Shown one piece after another: positions 6,911-14,012 of a DNA stretch of 49,073 bases (its first letter is position 1; each line of letters starts with the position of its first letter). The translations under genes and the position numbers were made by a program. The notes under the pieces are model-generated. The model was given only the letters and a program-made list of their open reading frames with translations, did not search any database and was not told the DNA's origin. Origin of the DNA: Nanobdellota archaeon (GTDB lineage Archaea; Aenigmatarchaeota; Aenigmatarchaeia; Aenigmatarchaeales; Aenigmatarchaeaceae); assembly GCA_018901655.1 (NCBI GenBank), contig JAHIEG010000009.1, positions 1-49,073 on the forward strand, read 5' to 3'.

Positions 6911-7313
6911 AAATAGGATAGAAGCAATTAGTTTTGATAGGAATCTGATTAAAAAATCTATTAACAGGGGAGTAAGAGATCTTAAAGCTTCTAAAGCTGT
7001 TTTCAAAACTGAAGAATATGACTGGTGTTTAGCTATAGCATATAATACTATGTTGCAGGCTGGTCGAGCTTTAATATTTTCTAAAGGTTATAGACCCAAA
7101 GGCGAATATCAACACTTATCTGTTATTGAATTTGTTCATTCTGAATTTGGTGATAAAATTTCAAGTAAAATGATAAAACTATTTGATAATTTTAGGAAAA
7201 AGAGAAATAAGATAATTTATGAAGAATATGACATTGTTTCAGTAGACGAAGCAGAAGAAGCTATTAAATTTGCTGAAGAATTTATAAACAAAGTTAAAGA
7301 AATAGTCAAATGA
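6879..7313 (+). CDS. HEPN-domain protein (toxin-type partner), 144 aa
   Basis: Helical HEPN protein of the UPF0332-like class: KAVFKTEEYDWCLAIAYNTMLQAGRALIF, then FRKKRNKIIYEEYD, where the R-N-x(3)-Tyr stretch stands where RNase HEPN toxins have RxxxxH. With Tyr instead of His, ribonuclease activity is uncertain. Start at 6879 (MKMSLEKLL) or two codons later. It overlaps the MNT gene, so the two are translationally coupled and probably form a complex. Confidence 0.75.
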   Translation: MKMSLEKLLSENRIEAISFDRNLIKKSINRGVRDLKASKAVFKTEEYDWCLAIAYNTMLQAGRALIFSKGYRPKGEYQHLSVIEFVHSEFGDKISSKMIKLFDNFRKKRNKIIYEEYDIVSVDEAEEAIKFAEEFINKVKEIVK

Positions 7314-7354
7314 TTAAAATTTATTAATATAAACCACTCTTACCAATCAAAGTA

Positions 7355-7372
7355 ATGAATATAAAAATTCAT
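7355..7372 (+). promoter_or_regulatory. Palindromic TATA region before the HD gene
   Basis: ATGAAT-ATAAAA-ATTCAT is an inverted repeat with the TATA box in its centre, ending 17 bases before the ATG at 7390. It may be the promoter and an operator at once. Confidence 0.4.
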
Positions 7373-7389
7373 ACAGTCTATTATTTTAC

Positions 7390-7953
7390 ATGAACTTACC
7401 TTCAAGAGAAGAATGTATAAAGCTTCTTCAAAAATATGAAATCTTTCCAAATATAATGGAACATAGTTTAGTTGTAAATAAAATTGCAATGTTCTTAGCC
7501 AAGAAACTAAAAGAAAAACAGATTAATATAAATATTGATTTGATTGACAGAGCATCATTGCTTCATGATATAGCTAAAAGCAATGAAATAAGATCGCCAG
7601 ACAGAAAAAGCGGATTATTACATGCACAAATGGGCTATGATATCTTGATAAAAGAAGGGTATCCTGAGATTGCAGAAATCATTAGAAAACATGTTTTGAG
7701 CGCTGTCTTAGAAGAATCTATAGAAAATTGGACATGGGAAGAGAAGATTGTTCAGTATGCTGATGACAGGATTGATCATAATAAAATTGTTAGTTTATAT
7801 GAAAGATTCAAAGCTTTAGTAGAAAGATATTCGCAGTTTGAAGGAGCTGGAAAACAGATAATTAAATCAAGAAAATACGTTGAAGTGATAGAAAAAGAAA
7901 TATTTAATATTATCGGCGGTTCGCCAGATGATCTGCTTAAATTGAATAAATAA
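7390..7953 (+). CDS. HD-domain phosphohydrolase, 187 aa
   Basis: EHSLVVNKIAMFLA, LLHDIAKS, LLHAQMGYDIL, RKHVLSAVL and VQYADDRID give the H...HD...H...H...D metal-binding pattern of small HD hydrolases (nucleotidase or cyclic-nucleotide type). A soluble single-domain enzyme; the substrate cannot be told. It stands alone, with a TATA box inside an inverted repeat upstream and converges on a minus-strand gene. Confidence 0.8.
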   Translation: MNLPSREECIKLLQKYEIFPNIMEHSLVVNKIAMFLAKKLKEKQININIDLIDRASLLHDIAKSNEIRSPDRKSGLLHAQMGYDILIKEGYPEIAEIIRKHVLSAVLEESIENWTWEEKIVQYADDRIDHNKIVSLYERFKALVERYSQFEGAGKQIIKSRKYVEVIEKEIFNIIGGSPDDLLKLNK

Positions 7954-7990
7954 AAGTTTCTTACGCATGAGAGTAACAAAATACAAAAAA

Positions 7991-8007
7991 GGATATAAAT
8001 GCTTCTA
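7991..8007 (-). promoter_or_regulatory. Diverged regional promoter copy at the 3' end of the 112-aa gene
   Basis: Plus strand GGATATAAATGCTTCTAAC. In the minus direction it points towards the convergent HD gene's 3' end, so it may be another orphan copy. Confidence 0.3.
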
Positions 8008-8343
8008 ACTAGCAAATAATTTCTTAAATTCTTCATCTATGGGTCTTAAATGGTTTTCTATTTCTTTCATCTTTTTATTTCCTTTTTCTGTAAGAACATA
8101 ACTGTTAAAATCTGCCTGAATAAGATAACCTTCTGCTTTAACTTCACAAATTGCATTATCCAAAACATAACTATGTGTTGGGTCATTAATTGATCTAAAA
8201 TCGAATCCAACATCAATATTTCTATCATTTAACGCAAAACACAAATCTCTTAACTTAAGAATCAGCTCGTCTGAATCCATCTTTCCCTCATTATATATTG
8301 TTCTTAGAAGCACAACTTCAGGATGATATGAAATTTTTGTCAT
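8005..8343 (-). CDS. Possible winged-helix hypothetical protein, 112 aa
   Basis: Helix-rich with a late segment IQADFNSYVLTEKGNKKMKE, the wing and final-helix pattern typical of small archaeal winged-helix proteins. No closer family. Own promoter at 8365-8385 with leaderless spacing. It stands alone and may be a DNA-binding regulator. Confidence 0.6.
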   Translation of the reverse strand: MTKISYHPEVVLLRTIYNEGKMDSDELILKLRDLCFALNDRNIDVGFDFRSINDPTHSYVLDNAICEVKAEGYLIQADFNSYVLTEKGNKKMKEIENHLRPIDEEFKKLFAS

Positions 8344-8364
8344 AAATATAATTAGATTGAAAGA

Positions 8365-8385
8365 GATTTAAATGCTACTCAAAAA
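8365..8385 (-). promoter_or_regulatory. Regional promoter copy for the 112-aa gene
   Basis: Plus strand GATTTAAATGCTACTCAAAA, about 25 bases ahead of ATG 8343. Confidence 0.5.
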
Positions 8386-8394
8386 CATTAAATA

Positions 8395-8838
8395 TCACTC
8401 CGATAGAGAACTGTATAATTCCAATGCTCTTTGTCCACTATTTCTAACGCCAGCTGATACCTGATTCAATTCTTCAGAAGAAAACCACTGATAATCATTT
8501 ACTTCAGATTTTACTATAGCCAGAGATTCTATATTTTTAGGTTTACATAAATAAAAAAAACAGCAATGATCATGATCTCCAGCATTATGAACATTAACAT
8601 GAAATGGATTAACTAATACTTTTTTAACATCTCCTTCAGCAGGTATGTCACTTTTATACATGAAGTCAATATCTAAGTTCAGCTCTTCTTTGATTTCTCT
8701 TATTACTGCATCATCTGGCGTTTCATCTTTATCAATATGACCACCAGGTGGAAGCCACATGTTCAGTTTCTTATGATGGATTAGCAATACTTTATTATCA
8801 TGTACGATATATCCTGCTACAACTAAATCTGTTTTCAT
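8395..8838 (-). CDS. NUDIX hydrolase, 147 aa
   Basis: Complete NUDIX box GHIDKDETPDDAVIREIKEEL (about residues 33-53; Gx5Ex7REUxEE pattern), preceded by LLIHHKKLNMWLPPGG. Such enzymes cleave nucleoside diphosphate derivatives using magnesium. An HDHCCFF stretch follows in the second half. Single gene with a TATA box (GGATTTAAGT at 8861). Substrate undefined. Confidence 0.85.
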   Translation of the reverse strand: MKTDLVVAGYIVHDNKVLLIHHKKLNMWLPPGGHIDKDETPDDAVIREIKEELNLDIDFMYKSDIPAEGDVKKVLVNPFHVNVHNAGDHDHCCFFYLCKPKNIESLAIVKSEVNDYQWFSSEELNQVSAGVRNSGQRALELYSSLSE

Positions 8839-8860
8839 ATTTAATTATTAAGAAGTAAAA

Positions 8861-8876
8861 GGATTTAAGTCTTAAT
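8861..8876 (-). promoter_or_regulatory. TATA promoter of the NUDIX gene
   Basis: Plus strand GGATTTAAGTCTTAA, a variant of the regional motif about 25 bases ahead of ATG 8838. Confidence 0.45.
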
Positions 8877-8877
8877 T

Positions 8878-9237
8878 TTAATCCATAGAACCGCTGGCAC
8901 TATCTGGGCTTTCAATCACAATCTCAAATTTTGCATCTTCTAGGTAAGATTTTATTCGATTCCATCGAAATTTATTTAATGGGCAGGAAAAATCTGTTTG
9001 ATTTGGATCTCCTGATTCTTCAACAGATTTTTTAGCCATTTTTACACCATTTCCAAGTTCTGGGCACAATGATAAAATTTCTTTGTAAATTTGACAGTTT
9101 TCAAACGTAGCTCCACCCAGCACATAATTACAGCGATTATTATTTTCATCTGGTCGGCATTCAGAAGTCTGGATAAATGAAATATAATCCAGGAAATCCT
9201 TTCTGTTTAGATAAACTTTGCTACTTTCTATTCTCAT
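8878..9237 (-). CDS. Hypothetical protein with five cysteines, 119 aa
   Basis: Cysteines at ECRP, NRCN, ENCQ, SLCP and FSCP could form a metal-binding cluster or Fe-S site, though spacing matches no family I know. Ends in a Ser/Gly/Asp-rich tail. ATG 9237 has a TATA box at 9259-9270. Confidence 0.65.
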   Translation of the reverse strand: MRIESSKVYLNRKDFLDYISFIQTSECRPDENNNRCNYVLGGATFENCQIYKEILSLCPELGNGVKMAKKSVEESGDPNQTDFSCPLNKFRWNRIKSYLEDAKFEIVIESPDSASGSMD

Positions 9238-9258
9238 AAATATAATTAGATAGAAAAG

Positions 9259-9270
9259 GATTTAAATGTG
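9259..9270 (-). promoter_or_regulatory. TATA promoter of the 119-aa gene
   Basis: Plus strand GATTTAAATGTG, about 25 bases ahead of ATG 9237 in the minus direction. Confidence 0.45.
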
Positions 9271-9290
9271 TTGGGAAAATAAAAAAGGAA

Positions 9291-9350
9291 GGGGGAAGAC
9301 CCCCTAATTATTTGCACTTAAAAAAATTAAAAAGAAGGGAGGACTCTCCC
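9291..9350 (-). terminator. Two tandem hairpin/T-tract terminators after ftsZ
   Basis: In the minus direction GGGAG-AGTC-CTCCC (9350-9337) is followed by TTCTTTTTAATTTTTTT, and GGGGG-TCTT-CCCCC (9304-9291) by TTCCTTTTTTATTTT. Both look like bacterial-style intrinsic terminators placed 30-90 bases after the ftsZ stop. Their high GC stands out from the surroundings. Confidence 0.65.
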
Positions 9351-9380
9351 CGCCTTTTAATTCATTGAAGTCTTTCATAT

Positions 9381-10535
9381 CTATCGCAAGATTACTGGGA
9401 TTCCCAGTTCATTCTCTGCTGTTCTTTCTCTATCAGCCATTTCTATTGGTCCAAGAATGTATGGTGATTTTACTCCAGTTATTATTGCAATTACTTGTAC
9501 TTTTCCTGTGTACTCTTGCATGACTCTTGCTCCCCAAATAACTTGTGAATCTGGGCTTAGTCTTTTTGAAATCAATTCTCCAGCTTCATTAATTTCTGCT
9601 AATGTCATGTCAGGTCCACATACTACATGTATCAAAGCTCCTGTTGAACCCTGATAATCTACTTCTAGTAATGGGTGGTTTAGTGCTTTCAATACTGCGT
9701 CTTTAATTCTTGATTGTGAGTCACTTTCTCCAACACATATTGCTGAAACACCACCTGCCTTCATTATTGTTCTTACGTCTGCGAAGTCTAGGTTTACTAG
9801 TGATGGTACTGTTATTGTTTCTACAATTCCCTTGATCATCATTGAGATCAATTCGTCTGCTAGTGCGAATGCATGTGCAATTGGCATTGAACCTGCATAT
9901 TCTAACAATTTCATGTTTTCAATTACAACAACTGTATCTGTAACTTGTCTAAGTTTTGACAATCCATCTTCAGCTTTTTGTATTCTTGTACCTTCCATTT
10001 TGAAAGGCATTGTAACTGCTCCAACTACTATTGCTCCCATTGACTTTGCTAATTCAGATACTACTGGTGCTGAACCTGTTCCTGTTCCACCACCCATACC
10101 TGCTGTTACAAACAATAGGTCTACTCCTTCTAGTAATTGTTTAATTTGTGTTCTCTGTTCATTTGCTGCTTTTTCTCCTACTTGTGGATAACCACCTGCA
10201 CCAAGACCTCTTGTTGTGTCTTTTCCAATTAATAGTTTCTTGTGTGCTTTTGTGATTGCCAAATGTTTTGCATCTGTGTTTAATGCTATAATTTCTGATC
10301 CAGATGCACCCATTTCAGTTAGTCTAGATACTGTGTTGCAACCTGCTCCACCACATCCAACTATCATTATTTTTGCTTTGTGCATTTGTATGTCGAACTC
10401 TTCAGAAACCCTTTGTTCCCAACTCATTCCTTCTGCTTCATCTATTCTTCCCTGGTAACCAGGAGCCGCTTCCTGTTTTTTACCACTATTAGCACCGAAT
10501 GCTGTTTCAAATGCTGAATTTACTATTGTATTCAT
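9381..10535 (-). CDS. ftsZ: Cell division protein FtsZ, 384 aa
   Basis: Tubulin-like GTPase that builds the division ring. GGGTGTGSAPVVSELAK is the tubulin signature, MIVGCGGAGCNTVSRL the first nucleotide loop and NLDFADVRTIMKAGG a typical FtsZ helix-loop. About 60 residues precede the GTPase core. I choose ATG 10535 over the longer 10565 start because GGGGTGA, a good ribosome binding site, lies just before it on the minus strand. The leader holds inverted repeats and tandem terminators follow the stop. Confidence 0.95.
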   Translation of the reverse strand: MNTIVNSAFETAFGANSGKKQEAAPGYQGRIDEAEGMSWEQRVSEEFDIQMHKAKIMIVGCGGAGCNTVSRLTEMGASGSEIIALNTDAKHLAITKAHKKLLIGKDTTRGLGAGGYPQVGEKAANEQRTQIKQLLEGVDLLFVTAGMGGGTGTGSAPVVSELAKSMGAIVVGAVTMPFKMEGTRIQKAEDGLSKLRQVTDTVVVIENMKLLEYAGSMPIAHAFALADELISMMIKGIVETITVPSLVNLDFADVRTIMKAGGVSAICVGESDSQSRIKDAVLKALNHPLLEVDYQGSTGALIHVVCGPDMTLAEINEAGELISKRLSPDSQVIWGARVMQEYTGKVQVIAIITGVKSPYILGPIEMADRERTAENELGIPVILR

Positions 10536-10565
10536 TTTTATTTTCACCCCAATTTTTTTTAACAA

Positions 10566-10879
10566 GTATGTGTTTGTAACACATGTTTAATTCTAGTTAT
10601 GAGATAACGGTATGTACCAGGTACATATATACTTTAACGTATATTTTCGGGAGGCGAAATGTATTTATAGCGTATTTTCGATATTAACATTACAAGAAAG
10701 ATAATTTTGCGCGATTGTTTTGTCCGAAATAAATGCGTGAAGTCAAAAGTTAATTTGTCCGAATTAACTAAAGCGAGTTTTTATTTAATTAGAGTTAGCG
10801 ATTTCTATATATAAAGATTTATTTGCTTTAGGCAATAGTTTATTTTATAGTTTAAATTCTTTTCTTACCATATTTTAAT
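10566..10879. promoter_or_regulatory. Palindrome-rich control region between ftsZ and the 10880 gene
   Basis: A 314-base gap without genes. It holds ATGTGTT-TGT-AACACAT (10568-10584), the 17-base TATGTACC-A-GGTACATA (10611-10627), GTTAATT-TGTCCG-AATTAAC (10749-10768) and a direct repeat TTTGTCCGAA at 10719 and 10754. A minus-strand TATA box (CTATAAATAC near 10661-10672) would give an ftsZ leader of about 100 bases carrying the first two palindromes. A plus-strand box AGTTTAAATTC serves the 10880 gene. Confidence 0.6.
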
Positions 10880-11422
10880 ATGAAGAATAGAAGAACAGAA
10901 TATTTTGAATATGATTTGAAAGCTGTATTAGAACTTGCTAAAGAGTTAGGTGAGTTTAGATATATACAACTCAATGAAGCAGGGCTTTGTTATATTACAT
11001 TTTGTGAATTAATGAAAGATGGTTATATAGAAGACCTCGGTATTAAAGTATTTGAGCCAGTTAAAGAAATTAATTATGTAATAAAATCAGGAAAAGCGAC
11101 TAAATTCTATAAACTAACTAAAAAAGGAGAAGAGTTTAGTAATACCTTAGAACATAAGATTACAGTTGATCGGATGGAGATGTTAACCGTAATAGAAGAT
11201 GGCAAGTCAGTAGCTAGTGAAAATGAAACAATAGAATTTTTTAAACGTAGTATGGAAGATCAGGAACAGAATCAAAAAATGCATCAAGATTTTGTTGAAC
11301 ATTCTAATCAATTTGCAGAGGAAAGCGGAAGAAAGGTTCCAAATGAAGAAGATAAGAAAAAAGCTCAAAAAGAAGTTGAAAAGAAGTATTATGGAGATTA
11401 TGATTCTCTAATTAAAAAATAG
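10880..11422 (+). CDS. Possible winged-helix protein with charged C-terminal tail, 180 aa
   Basis: Residues 1-85 look like a winged helix ending FYKLTKKGEEF, a pattern seen in archaeal regulators. The rest is a highly charged helical region (DKKKAQKEVEKKYYGDYDSL). No family is recognised. It is divergent from ftsZ across a palindrome-rich region, so a role in that control is possible but unproven. Confidence 0.65.
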   Translation: MKNRRTEYFEYDLKAVLELAKELGEFRYIQLNEAGLCYITFCELMKDGYIEDLGIKVFEPVKEINYVIKSGKATKFYKLTKKGEEFSNTLEHKITVDRMEMLTVIEDGKSVASENETIEFFKRSMEDQEQNQKMHQDFVEHSNQFAEESGRKVPNEEDKKKAQKEVEKKYYGDYDSLIKK

Positions 11423-11424
11423 TG

Positions 11425-12060
11425 TTATAAAACCCGTTTCATTACTTCGTTAAGATAATTTCTAACCCAACATTCTAAAAACGATGCTTGAAAATAAATA
11501 TCAACATTATGTTGAGTATATGCATAAGCTGCTGTACCATGTGAATAATCGTTGATTTTATCTTTTGGAATAAAGCAATATTCTTTAAATTTTTCTTCAG
11601 AAAACCGCGTATTTCTTGGTCCGATACGAGCTGTAGATTCAATATCTATTCCAGGTTCTGGTCCATCATCACTCATTCCAGCAAGACCCAAACTGCCATG
11701 TCCACCACCCCAAGGAACGAAAGATTTAACTAAACCATTTGTTAACATGCCTTCAGTTTTACTTTCTATTTGATATTCTGGTCGTATGACTGCGTATTTT
11801 CCATCGATTTTTTTAATAAGTGGTTTTTTACTTTTTGATACTAAGCTGAATAGGAATTTTGTCTGTTTATCATCTGTAGTTTTTACATGCTCTTCCATGT
11901 CATTATACCATTCTTGAGCTGCCTCTGGGAATACTTCTTGTGCAAGATTTTTATTTATTTCTAAACTTTGATCAAAAAGTTTTGGATGGATTGGAACAAA
12001 AACATGATTGCCCACTACAGGAACTTCTCCCCTCTTTAATAAAATGTCTTCAAGTTTCAT
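11425..12060 (-). CDS. Hypothetical protein, 211 aa
   Basis: Soluble protein with a glycine-rich centre (VPWGGGHGSLGLAG) and SHGTAAYAYTQHNVDIYFQ near the end. Conserved-looking His and Gly residues hint at an enzyme, but no family is recognised. Its stop is two bases from the convergent 10880 gene's stop. TATA-like GGATTTAAGTG lies at 12081-12091. Confidence 0.65.
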   Translation of the reverse strand: MKLEDILLKRGEVPVVGNHVFVPIHPKLFDQSLEINKNLAQEVFPEAAQEWYNDMEEHVKTTDDKQTKFLFSLVSKSKKPLIKKIDGKYAVIRPEYQIESKTEGMLTNGLVKSFVPWGGGHGSLGLAGMSDDGPEPGIDIESTARIGPRNTRFSEEKFKEYCFIPKDKINDYSHGTAAYAYTQHNVDIYFQASFLECWVRNYLNEVMKRVL

Positions 12061-12133
12061 AATATTTACTTAGAATAAAAGGATTTAAGTGTATCAATAC
12101 CTTTATAAATTTCTGTTGTTAATTTTCATCTAT

Positions 12134-12254
12134 GCCTTGGTGGCTCAGCCTGGTAGAGCGTCCGATTGATTAAATATTTTTGGTCAAGACGAAACTGTTA
12201 GCTAGGTTGGCAGACATCGGCAGGTCGCAGGTCCAAATCCTGCCCAAGGCGCCA
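12134..12254 (+). tRNA. tRNA-Asn (GUU) with two introns
   Basis: Exons give a full 77-nt tRNA with encoded CCA: acceptor GCCTTGG/CCAAGGC, G73, D arm GCTC/GAGC, T arm GCAGG/CCTGC, anticodon loop CTGTTAA. Intron 1 (12165-12193, 29 nt, position 30/31) has central helix CGTC/GACG, bulges CGA and AAA and inner stem TTGATTAAA/TTTGGTCAA. Intron 2 (12201-12215, 15 nt, position 37/38) has helix CTGT/GCAG and bulges TAG and ACA. One 27-43 mismatch (U-C) remains. A TATA box CTTTATAAATT lies about 25 bases upstream. Confidence 0.75.
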
Positions 12255-12402
12255 TTATGTTTATATTCTTGTAAAACCATAGATTAATAGTGAGAATGAT
12301 GGGTGTTTATCTCAATCTTAGATAAGAAAGATTTTTCTAGTTTTACCAATATTTTTAAGAAACATTTAAACAAGCTAAAGCTATATTGGTATTATTGGCA
12401 TT

Positions 12403-12478
12403 GGCCGAGTAGCACAGTAGGTAGTGCGCTTGACTGTTAATCAAGAGGTCGTAGGTTCGAGTCCTGCCTCGGCCGCCA
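12403..12478 (+). tRNA. Second tRNA-Asn (GUU), intronless, bacterial-looking
   Basis: Acceptor GGCCGAG/CTCGGCC, anticodon arm CTTGA-CTGTTAA-TCAAG, T loop TTCGAGT, G73 and encoded CCA. The T loop and the GGTCGTAGGTTCGAGTCC stretch resemble bacterial tRNA-Asn, whereas the other tRNAs here have TTCAAAT or TCCAAAT T loops. It sits 18 bases upstream of gatC. Confidence 0.9.
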
Positions 12479-12496
12479 TAATTGTTACGTGATCAT

Positions 12497-12739
12497 ATGA
12501 AAGTTGCTAAAAGTGCAAGATTAGATAAAGACATAGAAGATCAGTTGAAAAAGATATTAGAAGACTTTAAACTTTTAGAAGAAGTAGAAACAGATAATAT
12601 AGAACCTTCATTTCAACCATTTGAAATAAAAAACATACTAAGAGAAGACGCGGTTGAAGAATCCCTTTCTCAGGAAGATGCTCTAAAGAATGCTGAACAG
12701 AAACAAGATAAATTCTTTAAAGGTCCAAGAGCTGTTTGA
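12497..12739 (+). CDS. gatC: Asp/Glu-tRNA amidotransferase subunit GatC, 80 aa
   Basis: Small helical GatC with the C-terminal LSQEDALKNAEQKQDKFFKGPRAV typical of the family (xSREEAL.NAP...gyF.vP.v). It links GatA and GatB in the transamidosome. I choose ATG 12497 rather than the upstream TTG because GTGATC precedes it. First gene of gatC-gatA-gatB, directly after tRNA-Asn. Confidence 0.88.
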   Translation: MKVAKSARLDKDIEDQLKKILEDFKLLEEVETDNIEPSFQPFEIKNILREDAVEESLSQEDALKNAEQKQDKFFKGPRAV

Positions 12740-12740
12740 T

Positions 12741-14012
12741 ATGAAAAAGATTATAAACGAAGCAAAAGAACTGAATAAGAAATACAATTTCTTTGTAACT
12801 ATTAATGAAAAAGCTATTAAAGGTATTCCAATTGCTGTTAAGGATAATATCTGTACTAAAGGAATATTAACAACCGCAGGTTCAAAGATACTCCATAACT
12901 ATTACCCTGTTTTTAATGCTACGGTTATTGAGAAGCTTAAAGGATGTTCAGTGATAGGGAAAACAACAATGGATGAGTTTGGATTTGGTACATTTTCAAT
13001 AAATTCAGCTTATGGTATACCTAAAAACCCACATGATCTTACAAGAAGCTGTGGCGGTTCGTCTGGTGGGAGTGCAGGATATATTGCAGCCAGTAAGTAT
13101 TCTAAATTTGCAATTGGTCAATCAACTGGTGGATCAATAACATGTCCAGCTGCTTTTTGCGGAGTAGTTGGTTTAACACCGACATATGGTTTAGTTAGTA
13201 GATATGGTCTAATAGATTTTGCAAACTCATTAGATAAGATTGGTGTATTGGCAAAGACAGTGGATGATGCTTCTTCATGTTTAAAAATGATAGCAGGTTA
13301 TGATCAAAAAGATTCAACAAGTGTTGATGTTAAATTAAAAACAAAAACTACAAAGAATCTAAAAATTGGTATACCTAAGGAATATTTTGAACATACAGAT
13401 AAGAAAATTGTTGAAAAGATTTTTAAATTACTCGATGATTCTGGAATAAAATATCAAGAAGTTTCTTTACCACATACAAAATATGCTGTTTCTGCTTACT
13501 ACATTATAGCTCTTTGTGAGGCATCAACAAATTTGGCAAAGTTTTGTGGATTAAGATATGGTTTAAGTTCAAACCCAGAAGGAAAAGGATTTAATGAATA
13601 TTTTACAGAAATTAGAAGTAAAGGATTTGGGGAAGAAGCTAAAAGAAGAATATTGCTTGGAACATATGCAAGAATGGCAGGTTATCGAGATCAATACTAT
13701 CTAAAGGCAATGAAAGTCAGAACATTAATCATTAAAGATTTTAAAAAAGCTTTTAAGAAGGTAGATATTCTAGTTGCACCATCAATGCCAACAATAGCTC
13801 CAAAGTTTACTGAAATTAAAAAATTAACACCATTACAGCACTATGCTTATGATATTTTAACTGTAGCACCAAATTTAGCTGGAATACCACAGCTTTCGGT
13901 TCCGATTGGAACAATGGATAAAATGCCTATTGGCTTACAATTACTTTCAGATCATTTTAGAGAAGATTATATTCTTTCATTTGGTAAAGAGGTGGAACGA
14001 TGGAAAAAATAA
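12741..14012 (+). CDS. gatA: Asp/Glu-tRNA amidotransferase subunit GatA, 423 aa
   Basis: Amidase-signature enzyme that frees ammonia from glutamine or asparagine. The catalytic Lys is in IAVKDNIC, the two serines in SCGGSSGGSAG and GQSTGGSITCPAAFCGVVGL. ATG 12741 starts one base after the gatC stop; the longer ORF start overlaps gatC and is less likely. Length is slightly short of bacterial GatA. It works with GatC and GatB. Confidence 0.93.
   Translation: MKKIINEAKELNKKYNFFVTINEKAIKGIPIAVKDNICTKGILTTAGSKILHNYYPVFNATVIEKLKGCSVIGKTTMDEFGFGTFSINSAYGIPKNPHDLTRSCGGSSGGSAGYIAASKYSKFAIGQSTGGSITCPAAFCGVVGLTPTYGLVSRYGLIDFANSLDKIGVLAKTVDDASSCLKMIAGYDQKDSTSVDVKLKTKTTKNLKIGIPKEYFEHTDKKIVEKIFKLLDDSGIKYQEVSLPHTKYAVSAYYIIALCEASTNLAKFCGLRYGLSSNPEGKGFNEYFTEIRSKGFGEEAKRRILLGTYARMAGYRDQYYLKAMKVRTLIIKDFKKAFKKVDILVAPSMPTIAPKFTEIKKLTPLQHYAYDILTVAPNLAGIPQLSVPIGTMDKMPIGLQLLSDHFREDYILSFGKEVERWKK

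Noticed and set aside
12165-12193. tRNA-Ile (GAU) reading of the first tRNA, using TTGAT directly after the 5' stem
   Set aside because: It gives a wrong base at 37 and no bulge-helix-bulge, whereas the two-intron model gives perfect central helices and a standard 77-nt tRNA-Asn.
12255-12402. A further structured RNA between the two tRNA-Asn genes
   Set aside because: GTAAAAC/GTTTTAC and TTATCT/AGATAA can pair and there is an ATGATGG box, but the stems are AU-rich and no box D or clear promoter spacing was found.
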